Source: Amycolatopsis sp. WQ 127309 (GTDB lineage: Bacteria > Actinomycetota > Actinomycetes > Mycobacteriales > Pseudonocardiaceae). Taken from it: 64,000 bases of DNA. The stretch's first letter is position 1, and every line of letters begins with the position of its first letter. Below are positions 8,277-17,664 of the stretch, piece after piece. A model generated the notes under the pieces. The model saw only the letters and a list, made by a program, of their open reading frames with translations, was not told the origin of the DNA and did not search any database. A program made the translations under genes and the position numbers. The stretch spans positions 3,224,001 to 3,288,000 of the forward strand of contig NZ_CP095481.1 of assembly GCF_023023025.1 (NCBI RefSeq). Reading direction: 5' to 3'.

Positions 8277-9380
8277 GTGCACATCGTCCAGCTCGCGAAC
8301 TTCTACGGCCCGCGCTCGGGCGGGCTGCGCACGGCGTTGCACCACCTCGGCGCCGGCTACGTCGCGAGCGGGCACGTCGTGACGCTGGTGGTGCCCGGCA
8401 CCCGCTACGCCGACGAGGTGCTGCCCACCGGCGTCCGCCGGTTTTCCTTGCCCGCGCCCAAGATCCCGGGCACCGGCGGCTACCGCGCCGTCGATCCGCA
8501 CCGGGTCCGCGCGGTGCTGCGGAAGCTCGAACCGGATCGGCTGGAGGTGTCGGACCGGCTGACGCTGCGGGGGATGGGCGGCTGGGCGCGGCGGCACGGC
8601 GTGCCCAGCACGGTGATCTCCCACGAGCGCCTCGACCGGCTGCTGGAGCAGTTCCTGCTGCCCGAGCCGGTGGCGCGCCGCGTCGCCGACGTCGCCAACC
8701 GCCGGATGGCCGCGAGCTACGACACGGTCGTCTGCACCACGGCGTTCGCGCGGGCGGAGTTCGACCGGATCGCCGCGCCGAACGTCCACCGCGTGCCGCT
8801 CGGTGTCGACCTCGCGACGTTCCGGCCCGCCATGCGCGACGACGGCTGGCGCGCCGACCTGGCCGGGGGAGCGGACGCGCTGATCGTCCACTGTGGACGC
8901 CTGTCGCCGGAGAAACACGTGGAGCGCAGCGTGGACACCGTCGCCGAGCTGACGGAGGCGGGCGCGCGGGTCCGGCTGGTCGTGGCCGGTGACGGCCCGC
9001 GGCGGCGGGCGCTGGAACGCCGGGCGCGCGGCCTGCCGGTGACGTTCCTGGGGTTCCTGTCCGGCCGCGGCGACGTCGCGCGCCTGCTGGCCAGCGCCGA
9101 CGTCTCCCTCGCGCCGGGCCCGCACGAGACGTTCGGCCTGGCCGCGCTGGAAGCCCTCGCGTCCGGGACGCCGGTGGTGGTCTCGGCGTCCTCGGCGCTG
9201 CGGGAGATCGTCCGGCCGGGCTGCGGCGCGGCGGTCGACGACCACGCGCCCGCGTTCGCCTCGGCCGTCACGGACCTCCTAGACCGCCCGGAGGACCTGC
9301 GCCGCGCGGCGGCCCGGGCGCGGGCCGAGGAGTTCACCTGGCCCGCCGCGGTGGCCGGGATGCTGGCGACCTTCGGCTAG
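8277..9380 (+). CDS. GT4-family glycosyltransferase
   Basis: A 367-aa GT-B fold glycosyltransferase beginning with GTG, 3 bp after the mgtA-like stop. It has the N-terminal acceptor domain MHIVQLANFYGPRSGGLRT, the hinge LGVDLATFRP, and the donor-binding motifs HCGRLSPEKHVE, VVAGDGPRR and the E-x7-E region GPHETFGLAALEALASGTPVV. By fold and partner it is probably a second mannosyltransferase acting on phosphatidylinositol mannoside or a related glycolipid, but donor and acceptor are not proven. Its stop overlaps the marR stop by 4 bp (CTAG), tail to tail. Confidence 0.85.
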   Translation: MHIVQLANFYGPRSGGLRTALHHLGAGYVASGHVVTLVVPGTRYADEVLPTGVRRFSLPAPKIPGTGGYRAVDPHRVRAVLRKLEPDRLEVSDRLTLRGMGGWARRHGVPSTVISHERLDRLLEQFLLPEPVARRVADVANRRMAASYDTVVCTTAFARAEFDRIAAPNVHRVPLGVDLATFRPAMRDDGWRADLAGGADALIVHCGRLSPEKHVERSVDTVAELTEAGARVRLVVAGDGPRRRALERRARGLPVTFLGFLSGRGDVARLLASADVSLAPGPHETFGLAALEALASGTPVVVSASSALREIVRPGCGAAVDDHAPAFASAVTDLLDRPEDLRRAAARARAEEFTWPAAVAGMLATFG

Positions 9381-9847
9381 GGGCGCTGGCGCCCGTAGGC
9401 CGGCTGGACGTTCGGCGTGAGGCCCTGCTCGTCCGCGATCTTCACCAGCAAGCCGTGCAGGACTTCGCGTTCGGCGTCGGTCAGGGCCGCGGTGACGGCT
9501 TGCTCGTGCGCCGCGCCGGTTTGCGCGACGCGCCCCATCATCATGCGGCCGTCCTCGCTCAGCTCCACGGCGTACAGCCGCCGGTCTTCGGCGTTGCGGC
9601 GGCGCTCGATGAGCCCGCGCTTCTCCAGGCCGTCGACAAGCGGGACCAGCCGGGTCGCGGGGGTGCCGAGCTGCTTGGCCAGCGACTGCTGGCTCTGGCC
9701 CGGCCGGGAGGCCACGAGCCGCAGCAGCGCGACCTGGGTCGGCGTCAGGTCCAGTTCCGCGATCTGCTCCGTGAACCGCTGGGCAGCGTGCGCGCCGACT
9801 TGGGCGAGCAGGAAGGCGCTGCCCAGCCGCGGTCTCTTCGCGTCCAT
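9377..9847 (-). CDS. MarR-family transcriptional regulator
   Basis: A 156-aa winged-helix protein. The DNA-binding core runs from LDLTPTQVALLRLVASRPGQ through QSLAKQLGTPATRLVPLVDGLEKRGLIERR to the wing NAEDRRLYAVELSEDG, then a dimerisation helix. MarR proteins repress and are released by small aromatic or lipophilic ligands. It is divergent from menG, with a perfect inverted repeat in the 70-bp gap, so autoregulation and control of menG are likely. TACCGT (9854-9859, read on the minus strand) lies 6 nt before the ATG, so the transcript is probably leaderless. Confidence 0.9.
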   Translation of the reverse strand: MDAKRPRLGSAFLLAQVGAHAAQRFTEQIAELDLTPTQVALLRLVASRPGQSQQSLAKQLGTPATRLVPLVDGLEKRGLIERRRNAEDRRLYAVELSEDGRMMMGRVAQTGAAHEQAVTAALTDAEREVLHGLLVKIADEQGLTPNVQPAYGRQRP

Positions 9848-9853
9848 GCCGGA

Positions 9854-9911
9854 ACGGTAGCCGCTGGAAATTGATTACACCAGCGTAATCAATTTTCGCC
9901 CCGGTTAACCT
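9854..9911. promoter_or_regulatory. Divergent marR/menG promoters with an 11-bp inverted-repeat operator
   Basis: AAATTGATTAC (9868-9878) and GTAATCAATTT (9885-9895) are exact inverted copies separated by ACCAGC, a typical MarR-dimer operator. The menG -10 candidate TAACCT (9906-9911) ends 6 nt before ATG 9918. The marR -10 candidate TACCGT (complement of 9854-9859) ends 6 nt before its ATG. The operator therefore covers the -35 zone of both leaderless promoters, and one bound dimer could shut both. The AT-rich core stands out sharply from the surrounding high-GC DNA. Confidence 0.75.
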
Positions 9912-9917
9912 CAACTC

Positions 9918-10607
9918 ATGTCACGCGCCAGCCTGGACAAGAACCCGCACGAAGTCGCCGCCATGTTCGACGGTGTCGCGGACGGGTACGACCGGGCGAA
10001 CTCGTTCATGACCTTCGGCTTCGACCGGCGCTGGCGCACCACCACCGCCCGCGTGCTCGACGCCCGCCGCGGCGAGAAGGTCCTGGACCTCGCCGCCGGC
10101 ACCGGGGTGTCCACCGTCGAGTACGCCCGCGGTGGTGCCTGGTGCCTGGCCGCGGACTTCTCGTTCGGCATGCTGCGGGCCGGGCTGCACCGCAAGGTCC
10201 CGATGGTGGCGGCGGACGCGCTGAACCTCCCGTTCGCCGACGAGAGCTTCGACGCGGTGACGATCTCGCTGGCGCTGCGCAACTTCGTCGACACGAAGGC
10301 CGCGCTCACCGAGATCGCCCGTGTGGTCAAGCCGGGCGGCCGGCTGGTGATCTGCGAGGTCTCGACGCCGCCGTTCCCCCCGATCAGGTTCATCCACCGG
10401 CGGTTCATGCTGAAGCTGCTCACGTGGGTCGGCAAGCGGACGTCGTCCAACCCGGAGGCCTACTCCTACCTGGCCGAATCGATGCTGGCCTGGCCGGATC
10501 AGCGCACCCTCGGCGAGATCATCGAGAGCGCGGGCTGGGCCGACGTCGAGTGGTTGAACCTCACATTCGGTGTCGTCGCGATCCACCGCGCGCGAAAGCC
10601 TGCCTAA
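9918..10607 (+). CDS. menG: Demethylmenaquinone methyltransferase (MenG/UbiE type)
   Basis: A 229-aa class I SAM methyltransferase that adds the C-methyl group to demethylmenaquinone, the last core step of menaquinone synthesis. It has the UbiE/COQ5 hallmarks: [23 protein letters not shown] at the N-terminus, SAM motif [40 protein letters not shown] (motif II) and [17 protein letters not shown] (motif III), with [14 protein letters not shown] near the end. No ribosome binding site is present; the start looks leaderless. The stop TAA is embedded in the -10 of the next gene. Confidence 0.95.
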   Translation: MSRASLDKNPHEVAAMFDGVADGYDRANSFMTFGFDRRWRTTTARVLDARRGEKVLDLAAGTGVSTVEYARGGAWCLAADFSFGMLRAGLHRKVPMVAADALNLPFADESFDAVTISLALRNFVDTKAALTEIARVVKPGGRLVICEVSTPPFPPIRFIHRRFMLKLLTWVGKRTSSNPEAYSYLAESMLAWPDQRTLGEIIESAGWADVEWLNLTFGVVAIHRARKPA

Positions 10608-10610
10608 ACT
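10605..10610 (+). promoter_or_regulatory. -10 hexamer of a private, leaderless menJ promoter
   Basis: TAAACT overlaps the menG stop codon (10605-10607) and ends 6 nt before the menJ ATG at 10617. No ribosome binding site exists in the 9-bp gap. This suggests menJ has its own leaderless transcript in addition to read-through from menG. Confidence 0.45.
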
Positions 10611-10616
10611 CGCGGT

Positions 10617-11903
10617 ATGAGCCGTCGTAACCCTGACCAGGACGCCGAAGTCATCGTCGTCGGCGCCGGACCGGCCGGGTCCACCGTCGCGACCTACCTC
10701 GCCCGGTCGGGCGTCGACGTGCTGCTGCTGGAGAAGACCGAGTTCCCGCGCGAGAAGGTCTGCGGCGACGGCCTCACCCCGCGCGGCGTCAAGCAGCTCA
10801 TCGACCTCGGCATCGACACCAGCGAGGAGGCCGGCTGGGTGCAGAGCCGCGGGCTGCGGATCCTCACCGGTGACTTGACGCTGGAGCTGGACTGGCCGGA
10901 CCTCACGAGCTACCCGCCGTACGGCGTTTCCCGCACCCGCCACGACTTCGACGACCTCCTCGCGAAGCTCGCGGTGAAGGCGGGCGCGCGGCTGTACGAG
11001 CGCACCACCGTCACCAGCGCCATCACCGACGCGACCGGCCGCGTGGTCGGCGTCGAGGCGAAGGTCGGCCCGGAGCGCACCCCGGTGAACTACCGCGCGC
11101 CGCTGGTCCTGGCCTGCGACGGCGTGTCCGCGCGGCTCGCGCTGAGCGTCGGCATCCAGAAGAACGAGAAGCGCCCGATGGGCGTCGCGGTGCGCCAGTA
11201 CTACAAGAGCCCGCGCCACGACGACCCGTTCATCGAGGGGCACCTCGAGCTGTGGGACCGCTCCGACCCGCGCGACCCGAAGCTGCTGCCGGGCTACGGC
11301 TGGGCGTTCCCGCTCGGCGACGGCACCGTGAACGTCGGCCTCGGCATGCTCTCGACGTCGGCGTCGTTCCGGAACACCGACTACCGCGCGCTGCTGCGCC
11401 AGTGGCTCGACGGGACGCCGGAGGAGTGGGGCTACCGCGAGGAGAACGCGATCGGCAAGGTCGGCGGCGCCGGCCTCCCGATGGGCTTCAACCGCACCCC
11501 GCACTACCGCGACGGCCTGCTGCTGCTCGGCGACGCGGGCGGCATGGTCAGCCCGTTCAACGGCGAGGGCATCTCGGCGGCGATGGAGTCCGCGCAGATC
11601 GCGGCGGAGGTCGTCGTCCAGGCCCTGGCCCGGCGCGAAGGGCCGTCGCGCGAGCGGGCGCTGGAGGCGTACCCGCGCGCGGTGCGCGAGCTGATGGGTG
11701 GCTACTACCAGCTGGGCAACGTCTTCGCGAAGATCATCGGCAAGCCGAAGATCATGCACGCGGCGACCAAGTACGGCCTGCGGATCGACAAGATCCTCCC
11801 GCTGGTCTACAAGGGCCTGTCGGGCTGCTACGACGCCAAGGGCGGCGACGGCGTCGACCGTCTCATCTCGGCCCTCGCGAAGGCCACCCCCTCCCCGCGC
11901 TGA
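10617..11903 (+). CDS. menJ: Geranylgeranyl-reductase-family flavoprotein, probable menaquinone reductase MenJ
   Basis: A 428-aa FAD enzyme. It has an N-terminal Rossmann dinucleotide site (VIVVGAGPAGSTVATYLARSG), the GGR-family substrate/FAD region FPREKVCGDGLTPRGVKQL, LACDGVSARLALS, and the second FAD-binding motif LLLGDAGGMVSPFNGEGISAAMESA. Placement beside menG and similarity to M. tuberculosis Rv0561c point to MenJ, which saturates an isoprene unit of menaquinone. A general geranylgeranyl reductase role for other isoprenoids is the alternative. It starts 9 bp after menG. A long hairpin follows the stop, closing this transcription unit before the nuo operon. Confidence 0.85.
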   Translation: MSRRNPDQDAEVIVVGAGPAGSTVATYLARSGVDVLLLEKTEFPREKVCGDGLTPRGVKQLIDLGIDTSEEAGWVQSRGLRILTGDLTLELDWPDLTSYPPYGVSRTRHDFDDLLAKLAVKAGARLYERTTVTSAITDATGRVVGVEAKVGPERTPVNYRAPLVLACDGVSARLALSVGIQKNEKRPMGVAVRQYYKSPRHDDPFIEGHLELWDRSDPRDPKLLPGYGWAFPLGDGTVNVGLGMLSTSASFRNTDYRALLRQWLDGTPEEWGYREENAIGKVGGAGLPMGFNRTPHYRDGLLLLGDAGGMVSPFNGEGISAAMESAQIAAEVVVQALARREGPSRERALEAYPRAVRELMGGYYQLGNVFAKIIGKPKIMHAATKYGLRIDKILPLVYKGLSGCYDAKGGDGVDRLISALAKATPSPR

Positions 11904-11912
11904 GCCCCGAAC

Positions 11913-11981
11913 GCGTCACTTTCCCTAGGAAAGATGCGTCCGAAGGCCTCCTGGACGCATCTTTCCTAGGGAAAGTGACGC
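11913..11981. terminator. 29-bp perfect inverted repeat (hairpin) after menJ
   Basis: Arms 11913-11941 and 11953-11981 are exact inverted copies over 29 bp with an 11-bp loop (GAAGGCCTCCT). The arms contain the nested palindrome TTTCCCTAGGAAA. It starts 9 bp after the menJ stop, consistent with a terminator, although no T tract follows. An arm this long and perfect is more than termination needs, so a dispersed intergenic repeat element is possible. The rest of 11982-12210 contains no gene I can support. Confidence 0.7.
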
Positions 11982-12210
11982 ACTGCTGTGCAAGTGCGAA
12001 CGGTGGCGGGCGGATGGGTTCGCGCGCGGACACTCGACCGGCGTAACAAGTTGGCCGTGCGGTCAGTGGGATAGATCACAGGTCAGCGCCCTGTTTGTCC
12101 GGTCGTGCCGTGATCATGAAACGTCTTCGCGCAGGTCGCACGCGCGTCGTTGCCCGGCCGTGACAACGATGGCGGCAGAAGTTAGGGCACCCTGATAACA
12201 CGGGGGCCTA

Positions 12211-12240
12211 GGGACAAGAATGTGAGTCGCGTCCTACACT
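12211..12240 (+). promoter_or_regulatory. Main nuo promoter
   Basis: GGGACA (12211-12216) and TACACT (12235-12240) form a -35/-10 pair with 18-bp spacing. The predicted transcript start is near 12247, leaving about 196 nt of leader before nuoA. The first ATG after it, at 12247, is exactly 6 nt past the -10. Two Rex-type operators lie immediately downstream, where a bound repressor would block initiation or early elongation. Confidence 0.55.
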
Positions 12241-12246
12241 CCCCCC

Positions 12247-12330
12247 ATGCTTTGTGAATCGCTTCACATCCACGACGAGTGGCTTGTGAACTATTTCACA
12301 AGCTGGTCCCGGCGCAGCCACGGGCCGTAA
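12247..12330 (+). CDS. Possible leaderless 27-aa upstream ORF over the Rex operators
   Basis: From ATG 12247, at the predicted transcript start, a frame runs 27 codons to TAA 12328-12330 and is followed at once by GGAG. The peptide would begin MLCESLHIHDEW and end SRRSHGP. It contains both Rex sites within its coding sequence. No codon run suggests classic attenuation. It could be a leader peptide that tunes nuo expression or simply a chance frame; the exact -10/ATG spacing is the reason to list it. Confidence 0.3.
   Translation: MLCESLHIHDEWLVNYFTSWSRRSHGP
12252..12269. promoter_or_regulatory. Rex-type redox operator 1
   Basis: TTGTGAATCGCTTCACAT matches the Rex operator pattern TTGTGAA-N4-TTCACAA at every arm position but the last. 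Rex senses the NADH/NAD ratio and in Streptomyces is known to control respiratory genes including the nuo operon. The site starts about 5 bp after the predicted transcript start. Confidence 0.8.
12284..12301. promoter_or_regulatory. Rex-type redox operator 2 (perfect)
   Basis: TTGTGAACTATTTCACAA is a perfect TTGTGAA-N4-TTCACAA inverted repeat. Its centre is 32 bp (about three helical turns) from that of operator 1, so two Rex dimers could bind on the same face. The rex gene itself is not in this window. Downstream, 12331-12442 is untranslated leader containing a partial CCTCGGC/GCCGACGAGG stem. Confidence 0.88.
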
Positions 12331-12442
12331 GGAGACCCTGACCCTCGGCGGTGTGACCCAGGTCCCTTAGGGTGCCGACGAGGCTGAGCGGTTCCCACCA
12401 CAAGCAAAACCGCAGCGGCGCGGAAAGGATGGCGAAGACCCC

Positions 12443-12868
12443 GTGCTGATGTTGCCCGTGCTGACCCAAACGGACGCAGTGAACCTGGCGCAGCAGGCCC
12501 CGAGCCTGAAGCCCTACCTGCCCCTGGTCCTTCTGTTCGTGCTGGCGCTGGCGTTCGCCGTGCTGTCGGTGCTGCTGGGCCCGCTGGTCGGCCCCAGCCG
12601 CTACAACAAGGCCAAGCTCGAGGCGTACGAGTGCGGCATCGAACCGTCGCCGCAGCCGCTCGTCGGCGGCGGCCGGATGCCGGTGGCGTACTACATCACC
12701 GCGATGCTGTTCATCCTGTTCGACATCGAGATGGTCTTCCTCTACCCGTTCGCCGTGCAGGCGGACGCGCTGGGCACCTTCGGCCTGGTGGAGATCCTGC
12801 TGTTCATCGCGACGGTCGGCTTCGCGTACGCCTACGTGTGGCGGCGCGGCGGCCTGGATTGGAACTAG
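12443..12868 (+). CDS. nuoA: NADH-quinone oxidoreductase subunit A
   Basis: A 141-aa membrane subunit with three transmembrane helices. It is recognised by the loop [15 protein letters not shown] (the conserved cysteine loop at the quinone-site entrance) and [23 protein letters not shown]. It is the first gene of the operon. The start is GTG 12443 (ATG 12449 is the alternative); a GGAAAGGA sequence lies about 13 nt upstream, rather far, so initiation may be weak. nuoB follows after 4 bp. Confidence 0.93.
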   Translation: MLMLPVLTQTDAVNLAQQAPSLKPYLPLVLLFVLALAFAVLSVLLGPLVGPSRYNKAKLEAYECGIEPSPQPLVGGGRMPVAYYITAMLFILFDIEMVFLYPFAVQADALGTFGLVEILLFIATVGFAYAYVWRRGGLDWN

Positions 12869-12872
12869 ACCC

Positions 12873-13421
12873 ATGGGCCTCGAAGAGAAACTCCCCAACG
12901 GCATCCTGCTGGCCAGCCTCGAAGGCCTCGTCAACTGGGCGCGGAAGAACTCGATGTGGCCCGCGACCTTCGGGCTCGCCTGCTGCGCGATCGAGATGAT
13001 GACCGTCGGCGGTTCCCGCTACGACATCGCCCGCTTCGGCATGGAGCGCTTCAGCGCGACGCCGCGCCAGGCCGACCTGATGATCGTCGCCGGCCGCGTC
13101 ACCCAGAAGATGGCCCCGGTCCTGCGCCAGATCTACGACCAGATGGCCGAGCCCAAGTGGGTCCTCGCCATGGGCGTCTGCGCCTCCTCCGGCGGCATGT
13201 TCAACAACTACGCCGTGGTCCAAGGCGTCGACCACATCGTGCCGGTCGACATGTACCTGCCCGGCTGCCCGCCGCGGCCGGAGATGCTGCTGGACGCGAT
13301 CCTCAAGCTGCACGCCAAGATCCAGGACGAGCCGATCAACGCCCGCCGGGCCGCGATCCGCGCCGCCAGCGGCGCCCGCACCGAGCTCGTCGCGTCCTCG
13401 ATCAAGTACGCGAAGAAGTAG
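12873..13421 (+). CDS. nuoB: NADH-quinone oxidoreductase subunit B
   Basis: This 182-aa peripheral subunit holds the terminal N2 [4Fe-4S] cluster next to the quinone site. The ligands are visible: the tandem pair in [17 protein letters not shown], the cysteine in [19 protein letters not shown] and the one in [10 protein letters not shown]. It has the usual length and an unbroken sequence. It lies between nuoA and nuoC with 4-bp gaps, so translation is coupled. Confidence 0.96.
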   Translation: MGLEEKLPNGILLASLEGLVNWARKNSMWPATFGLACCAIEMMTVGGSRYDIARFGMERFSATPRQADLMIVAGRVTQKMAPVLRQIYDQMAEPKWVLAMGVCASSGGMFNNYAVVQGVDHIVPVDMYLPGCPPRPEMLLDAILKLHAKIQDEPINARRAAIRAASGARTELVASSIKYAKK

Positions 13422-13425
13422 AGCG

Positions 13426-14178
13426 ATGACTGAGAACCCCCGACCCGGCGACGAGCAGTCCAGCGCCGATCGCCCCACCGAAGACGGCCTCGAGCCGCGC
13501 GGCACCCGGCCCGCCGAACCGGTCGTCACCGGTCGCGAACGCCAGGGCATGTTCGGCGTCCACGGCACCGGTGACACCTCCGGCTACGGCGGCGTCCGGG
13601 TGCAGGCCTACAACCCGGCGCCGGCCGAGCGCCCGTACGGCGGCTGGTTCGACCAGTTCGCCGACGAGTTCTACGCGGCCCTGTCGGACAACAAGGTCCC
13701 GGCCGAGGCGATCCTGCAGACGACGGTCGACCGCGGCGAGATCACCTTCTACGTCGCCCGCGAGCAGCTGCCCGCGATCGCGAAGGTCCTGCGCGACGAC
13801 GGCGGCCTGCGCTTCGAGCTGCTCAGCTCGGTGTCCGGCGTGGACTACGGCGTCGACGTCCCGCAGCGGCTGCACTCGGTGTACCACTTCACGTCCCTGA
13901 CCTACCGCCGCCGCATCCGGCTCGAGGTCTCCCTCGACGTCGACGACGCGCACGTGCCGTCGCTGGTCGGGATCTACCCGACCGCCGACTGGCAGGAGCG
14001 GGAGGCCTGGGACATGTTCGGCATCGTCTACGACGGCCACCCCGCGCTCACCCGCATCCTCATGCCGGACGACTGGGACGGCCACCCCCAGCGCAAGGAC
14101 TACCCGCTCGGCGGGATCCCGGTCGAATACAAGGGCGCGGAGATCCCGCCGCCGGACCAGCGGAGGTCGTACTCGTGA
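13426..14178 (+). CDS. nuoC: NADH-quinone oxidoreductase subunit C
   Basis: A 250-aa subunit of the quinone module. The first 65 residues are a polar, Pro/Asp/Glu-rich extension common in actinobacteria. The conserved 30-kDa domain follows, with [23 protein letters not shown] and the signature [20 protein letters not shown], then [21 protein letters not shown]. The stop overlaps the nuoD GTG start (GTGA). Confidence 0.95.
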   Translation: MTENPRPGDEQSSADRPTEDGLEPRGTRPAEPVVTGRERQGMFGVHGTGDTSGYGGVRVQAYNPAPAERPYGGWFDQFADEFYAALSDNKVPAEAILQTTVDRGEITFYVAREQLPAIAKVLRDDGGLRFELLSSVSGVDYGVDVPQRLHSVYHFTSLTYRRRIRLEVSLDVDDAHVPSLVGIYPTADWQEREAWDMFGIVYDGHPALTRILMPDDWDGHPQRKDYPLGGIPVEYKGAEIPPPDQRRSYS

Positions 14179-15506
14179 CCATCAACGACGAAACCACCGA
14201 AGTCCCGGAAGCGGATTCTCGCGACACCACCGAGGGCCGCGTCTACTCGGTGTCCGGCGGTGACTGGGACGACGTCGTCGCCGACGCCCAGCACGACGAG
14301 CGCATGGTCATCAACATGGGCCCGCAGCACCCGTCGACGCACGGCGTGCTCCGGCTCGTGCTGGAGATGGAGGGCGAGACCGTCACGCAGCTGCGGTCGG
14401 TCATCGGCTACCTCCACACCGGCATCGAGAAGAACTGCGAGTACCGGACCTGGACCCAGGGCGTCACCTTCGTGACGCGCATGGACTACCTGGCCCCGCT
14501 CTCGACGGAGATGGCGTACTGCCTCGGCGTCGAGAAGCTGCTGCAGATCGAGGCCCCGCGCCGCGCGCAGCTGCTGCGCGTGATGCTGCTGGAGATCAAC
14601 CGCATCGGCTCGCACCTGGTCTACATCGCCACCGGCGGCATGGAGCTCGGCGCCACCACCGCGATGACGCTGGGCTTCCGCGAGCGCGAGATCGTGCTGC
14701 ACCTGCTGGAGCACCTCACCGGCCTGCGGATGAACCACGCGTTCATCCGCCCCGGCGGCCTCGCGCAGGACATGCCCGCGGACTACCGCGAGAAGGTCAC
14801 CGAATTCGTCAAGACGATGAAGGAACGCCTTCCGCTGTACGACAAGCTCTTCACCGGGCAGCCGATCTGGCGCAACCGGCTCAAGGGCGTCGGGTACCTG
14901 CCGGTCGACGCGTGCCTCGCGCTCGGCGTCACCGGGCCGGTGCTGCGGTCTGCCGGCCTGCCGTGGGACCTGCGCAAGACCGAGCCGTACTCCTGCTACG
15001 AGGAGTTCGACTTCGACGTGCCGGTCGACAACGGCGCGGACTGCTGGTCGCGGTACCTGATCCGGGTGCACGAGATGCACGAGAGCCTCAAGATCATCGA
15101 GCAGTGCCTGGAGAAGCTCGAGCCGGGCCCGGTCATGGTCGAGGACAAGAAGGTCGCCTGGCCCGCGCAGCTGTCCATCGGCAGCGACGGCATGGGCAAC
15201 TCGCTCGAGCACGTCAAGAAGATCATGGGCCAGTCGATGGAGTCCCTGATCCACCACTTCAAGCTGGTCACCGAGGGCTTCAAGGTGCCGGCCGGGCAGG
15301 TGTACACCTCCGTCGAGTCGCCGCGCGGCGAGCTGAGCGCGCACCTGGTGTCCGACGGCGGCACGCGGCCGCTGCGGGTCCACGTGCGCGAACCGAGCTT
15401 CGTGAACCTGCAGGCGATGCCCGCGATGTCCGAAGGCGGGCTGGTGGCGGACGTGATCGCCGCGGTCGCCTCGATCGACCCCGTCATGGGGGGAGTGGAC
15501 CGATGA
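14175..15506 (+). CDS. nuoD: NADH-quinone oxidoreductase subunit D
   Basis: A 443-aa, 49-kDa-type subunit lining the quinone cavity. Conserved features include [22 protein letters not shown] (quinone-site His), [46 protein letters not shown] and the C-terminal [25 protein letters not shown]. The N-terminal 35 residues are a non-conserved acidic extension. GTG start overlaps the nuoC stop, and its own stop overlaps the nuoE ATG. Confidence 0.96.
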   Translation: MTINDETTEVPEADSRDTTEGRVYSVSGGDWDDVVADAQHDERMVINMGPQHPSTHGVLRLVLEMEGETVTQLRSVIGYLHTGIEKNCEYRTWTQGVTFVTRMDYLAPLSTEMAYCLGVEKLLQIEAPRRAQLLRVMLLEINRIGSHLVYIATGGMELGATTAMTLGFREREIVLHLLEHLTGLRMNHAFIRPGGLAQDMPADYREKVTEFVKTMKERLPLYDKLFTGQPIWRNRLKGVGYLPVDACLALGVTGPVLRSAGLPWDLRKTEPYSCYEEFDFDVPVDNGADCWSRYLIRVHEMHESLKIIEQCLEKLEPGPVMVEDKKVAWPAQLSIGSDGMGNSLEHVKKIMGQSMESLIHHFKLVTEGFKVPAGQVYTSVESPRGELSAHLVSDGGTRPLRVHVREPSFVNLQAMPAMSEGGLVADVIAAVASIDPVMGGVDR

Positions 15507-16366
15507 GTTCTTCAACCGCAGTCCCGGAACCGGGCCCGAACCCGGCGGACCGGACGCACGCGGCCGCCGGCGGCGACGTCGACGTGATCGCCATCGCGCC
15601 GGATCCCGCGGTCGCCGAAGGGATCCTGGCCGAGACGCCGCTCGAAGACATCTTCGACGAAGGCGTCTACTCCCGGGCGCAGGAGCTGATCGCGCGCTAC
15701 CCGATGTCCCGCTCGGCGCTGCTGCCGCTGCTGCACCTCGTGCAGTCGGTGCAGGGGTACGTCAGCCAGGAGGGCATCGCGTTCTGCGCGCGGCAGCTCG
15801 ACCTGTCCGACGCCGAGGTCAGCGCGGTCGCGACGTTCTACACGATGTACAAGCGCCGGCCGTGCGGCGAGCACCTGGTGAGCGTCTGCACGAACACGCT
15901 GTGCGCGGCCATGGGCGGCGACGCGATCTACAAGCGGCTCCAGACGCACCTCGGTTCCGAGCAGGAACCGCTGGGGCACAACGAGACCGCGGGCACGCCG
16001 AACGAGCCGGGCTCGATCACCCTCGAGCACGCCGAGTGCCTCGCGGCCTGCGACCTCGCGCCGGTCATCCAGGTCAATTACGAGTACTTCGACAACCAGA
16101 CCGAGGACAAGGCCGTCGCGCTGGTCGACGCGCTGCAGGCGGGCAAGAAGCCGGCTCCGACGCGCGGTGCCCCGCTGAGCAGCTTCAAGGGCGCCGAGCT
16201 GCAGCTCGCCGGGTTCTTCCCGGAGGACGAGCGCCAGTACCGCACGGACGTCGACGGTCCTTCACAGGCCGTCGAAACCCTGCGGGGCGCGCAGATCGCG
16301 CAGGAGCGCGGCTGGGTCGCCCCGGTTGCCCAGGACGTCCCGCTCCCCGAAGTGGAGAAGAAGTAA
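15503..16366 (+). CDS. nuoE: NADH-quinone oxidoreductase subunit E
   Basis: A 287-aa, 24-kDa-type subunit with the N1a [2Fe-2S] cluster. The ligands are the two cysteines of [13 protein letters not shown] and the two of [12 protein letters not shown]. The thioredoxin-like core (residues about 45-200) is followed by an extra 80-residue tail, as seen in actinobacteria. ATG overlaps the nuoD stop (ATGA), and its stop is TAATG with nuoF. Confidence 0.95.
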   Translation: MSSSTAVPEPGPNPADRTHAAAGGDVDVIAIAPDPAVAEGILAETPLEDIFDEGVYSRAQELIARYPMSRSALLPLLHLVQSVQGYVSQEGIAFCARQLDLSDAEVSAVATFYTMYKRRPCGEHLVSVCTNTLCAAMGGDAIYKRLQTHLGSEQEPLGHNETAGTPNEPGSITLEHAECLAACDLAPVIQVNYEYFDNQTEDKAVALVDALQAGKKPAPTRGAPLSSFKGAELQLAGFFPEDERQYRTDVDGPSQAVETLRGAQIAQERGWVAPVAQDVPLPEVEKK

Positions 16367-17664
16367 TGGCAGATCCCATTACGCCGGTCCTCACGAAGCG
16401 CTGGCTGTCGCCGAACTCCTGGCAGATCGGCACGTACGAGGCGCTGGAGGGCTACACCGCCGTCCGCAAGGCGCTCGCCGGGACGCCGGAGCAGCTCGTC
16501 CAGCTGGTCAAGGACTCGGGCCTGCGCGGCCGCGGCGGCGCGGGCTTCCCGGCCGGCATCAAGTGGTCGTTCATGCCGCCGAACTTCGACAAGCCGCACT
16601 ACCTGGTGATCAACGCCGACGAGGGCGAACCGGGTACCTGCAAGGACATTCCGCTGATGATGGCGGACCCGCACTCGCTGATCGAGGGCTGCATCATCGC
16701 CTCGTACGCGATGCGCTCGAACCACTGCTTCATCTACGTCCGCGGCGAGGCGCTGCACTGCATCCGCCGGCTCAACGCGGCCGTGCGCGAAGCCGAAACC
16801 GCGGGCTACCTGGGCGAGAACATCCTCGGCTCGGGCTTCGACCTCAAGATCACCGTGCACGCCGGCGCCGGCGCGTACATCTGCGGTGAGGAGACGGCGC
16901 TGCTCGACTCGCTGGAAGGCCGTCGTGGCCAGCCGCGGCTCAAGCCGCCGTTCCCGGCCGCGGCCGGTCTGTACGCCGCGCCGACCACGGTCAACAACGT
17001 CGAGACCATCGCGAGCGCGCCGTTCATCGTCAACGGCGGGTCGAGCTGGTTCCGCGAGATGGGCCGCGAGAAGTCGCCCGGCCCGAAGATCTACTCGATC
17101 TCCGGCCACGTCGAGAAGCCCGGCCAGTACGAGTGCCCGCTCGGCACCACGCTGCGCGAGCTGCTCGACATGGCGGGCGGCATGAAGGACGGCGTCCCGC
17201 TCAAGTTCTGGACCCCGGGCGGCTCGTCCACCCCGATGTTCACCGCCGAGCACCTCGACGTTCCCCTGGACTTCGAAGGCGCGGCGGAAGCCGGGTCGAT
17301 GCTGGGCACGACCGCCGTGCAGGTCTTCAACGAGACGGTGTCGGTGCCCTGGGCCGTGATGAAGTGGACGCAGTTCTACGAGCACGAGTCCTGCGGCAAG
17401 TGCACGCCGTGCCGCGAGGGCACGTACTGGCTGGCGCAGATCCTCGAGCGGATGGTCGAGGGCCACGGCACCGAAGAGGACATCGACACCCTCCTCGACG
17501 TCTGCGACAACATCCTCGGCCGGTCGTTCTGCGCCCTCGGTGACGGCGCGGTGTCGCCGATCACCAGCGGCATCAAGTACTTCCGCGACGAATTCCTGGC
17601 TCTGTGCGAGAAGAACCGGCACGAAGAGACCAAGCCCGAGCTGGTGGGAGCGCAGGCATCATGA
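16366..17664 (+). CDS. nuoF: NADH-quinone oxidoreductase subunit F
   Basis: A 432-aa NADH-binding subunit. FMN/NADH sites are in [19 protein letters not shown] and [12 protein letters not shown]. Cluster N3 ligands are the three cysteines of [14 protein letters not shown] plus the cysteine in [11 protein letters not shown]. The start ATG is 16366, sharing one base with the nuoE stop (TAATG). It is the electron entry point of complex I and is complete here, so the enzyme should oxidise NADH rather than use ferredoxin. Confidence 0.97.
   Translation: MADPITPVLTKRWLSPNSWQIGTYEALEGYTAVRKALAGTPEQLVQLVKDSGLRGRGGAGFPAGIKWSFMPPNFDKPHYLVINADEGEPGTCKDIPLMMADPHSLIEGCIIASYAMRSNHCFIYVRGEALHCIRRLNAAVREAETAGYLGENILGSGFDLKITVHAGAGAYICGEETALLDSLEGRRGQPRLKPPFPAAAGLYAAPTTVNNVETIASAPFIVNGGSSWFREMGREKSPGPKIYSISGHVEKPGQYECPLGTTLRELLDMAGGMKDGVPLKFWTPGGSSTPMFTAEHLDVPLDFEGAAEAGSMLGTTAVQVFNETVSVPWAVMKWTQFYEHESCGKCTPCREGTYWLAQILERMVEGHGTEEDIDTLLDVCDNILGRSFCALGDGAVSPITSGIKYFRDEFLALCEKNRHEETKPELVGAQAS

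Noticed and set aside
12065..12080. A CRP/FNR-like half-match (AGTGG-N6-TCACA) upstream of the nuo promoter
   Set aside because: Only 8 of 10 consensus positions match, and it lies about 170 bp from the promoter; too weak to list.
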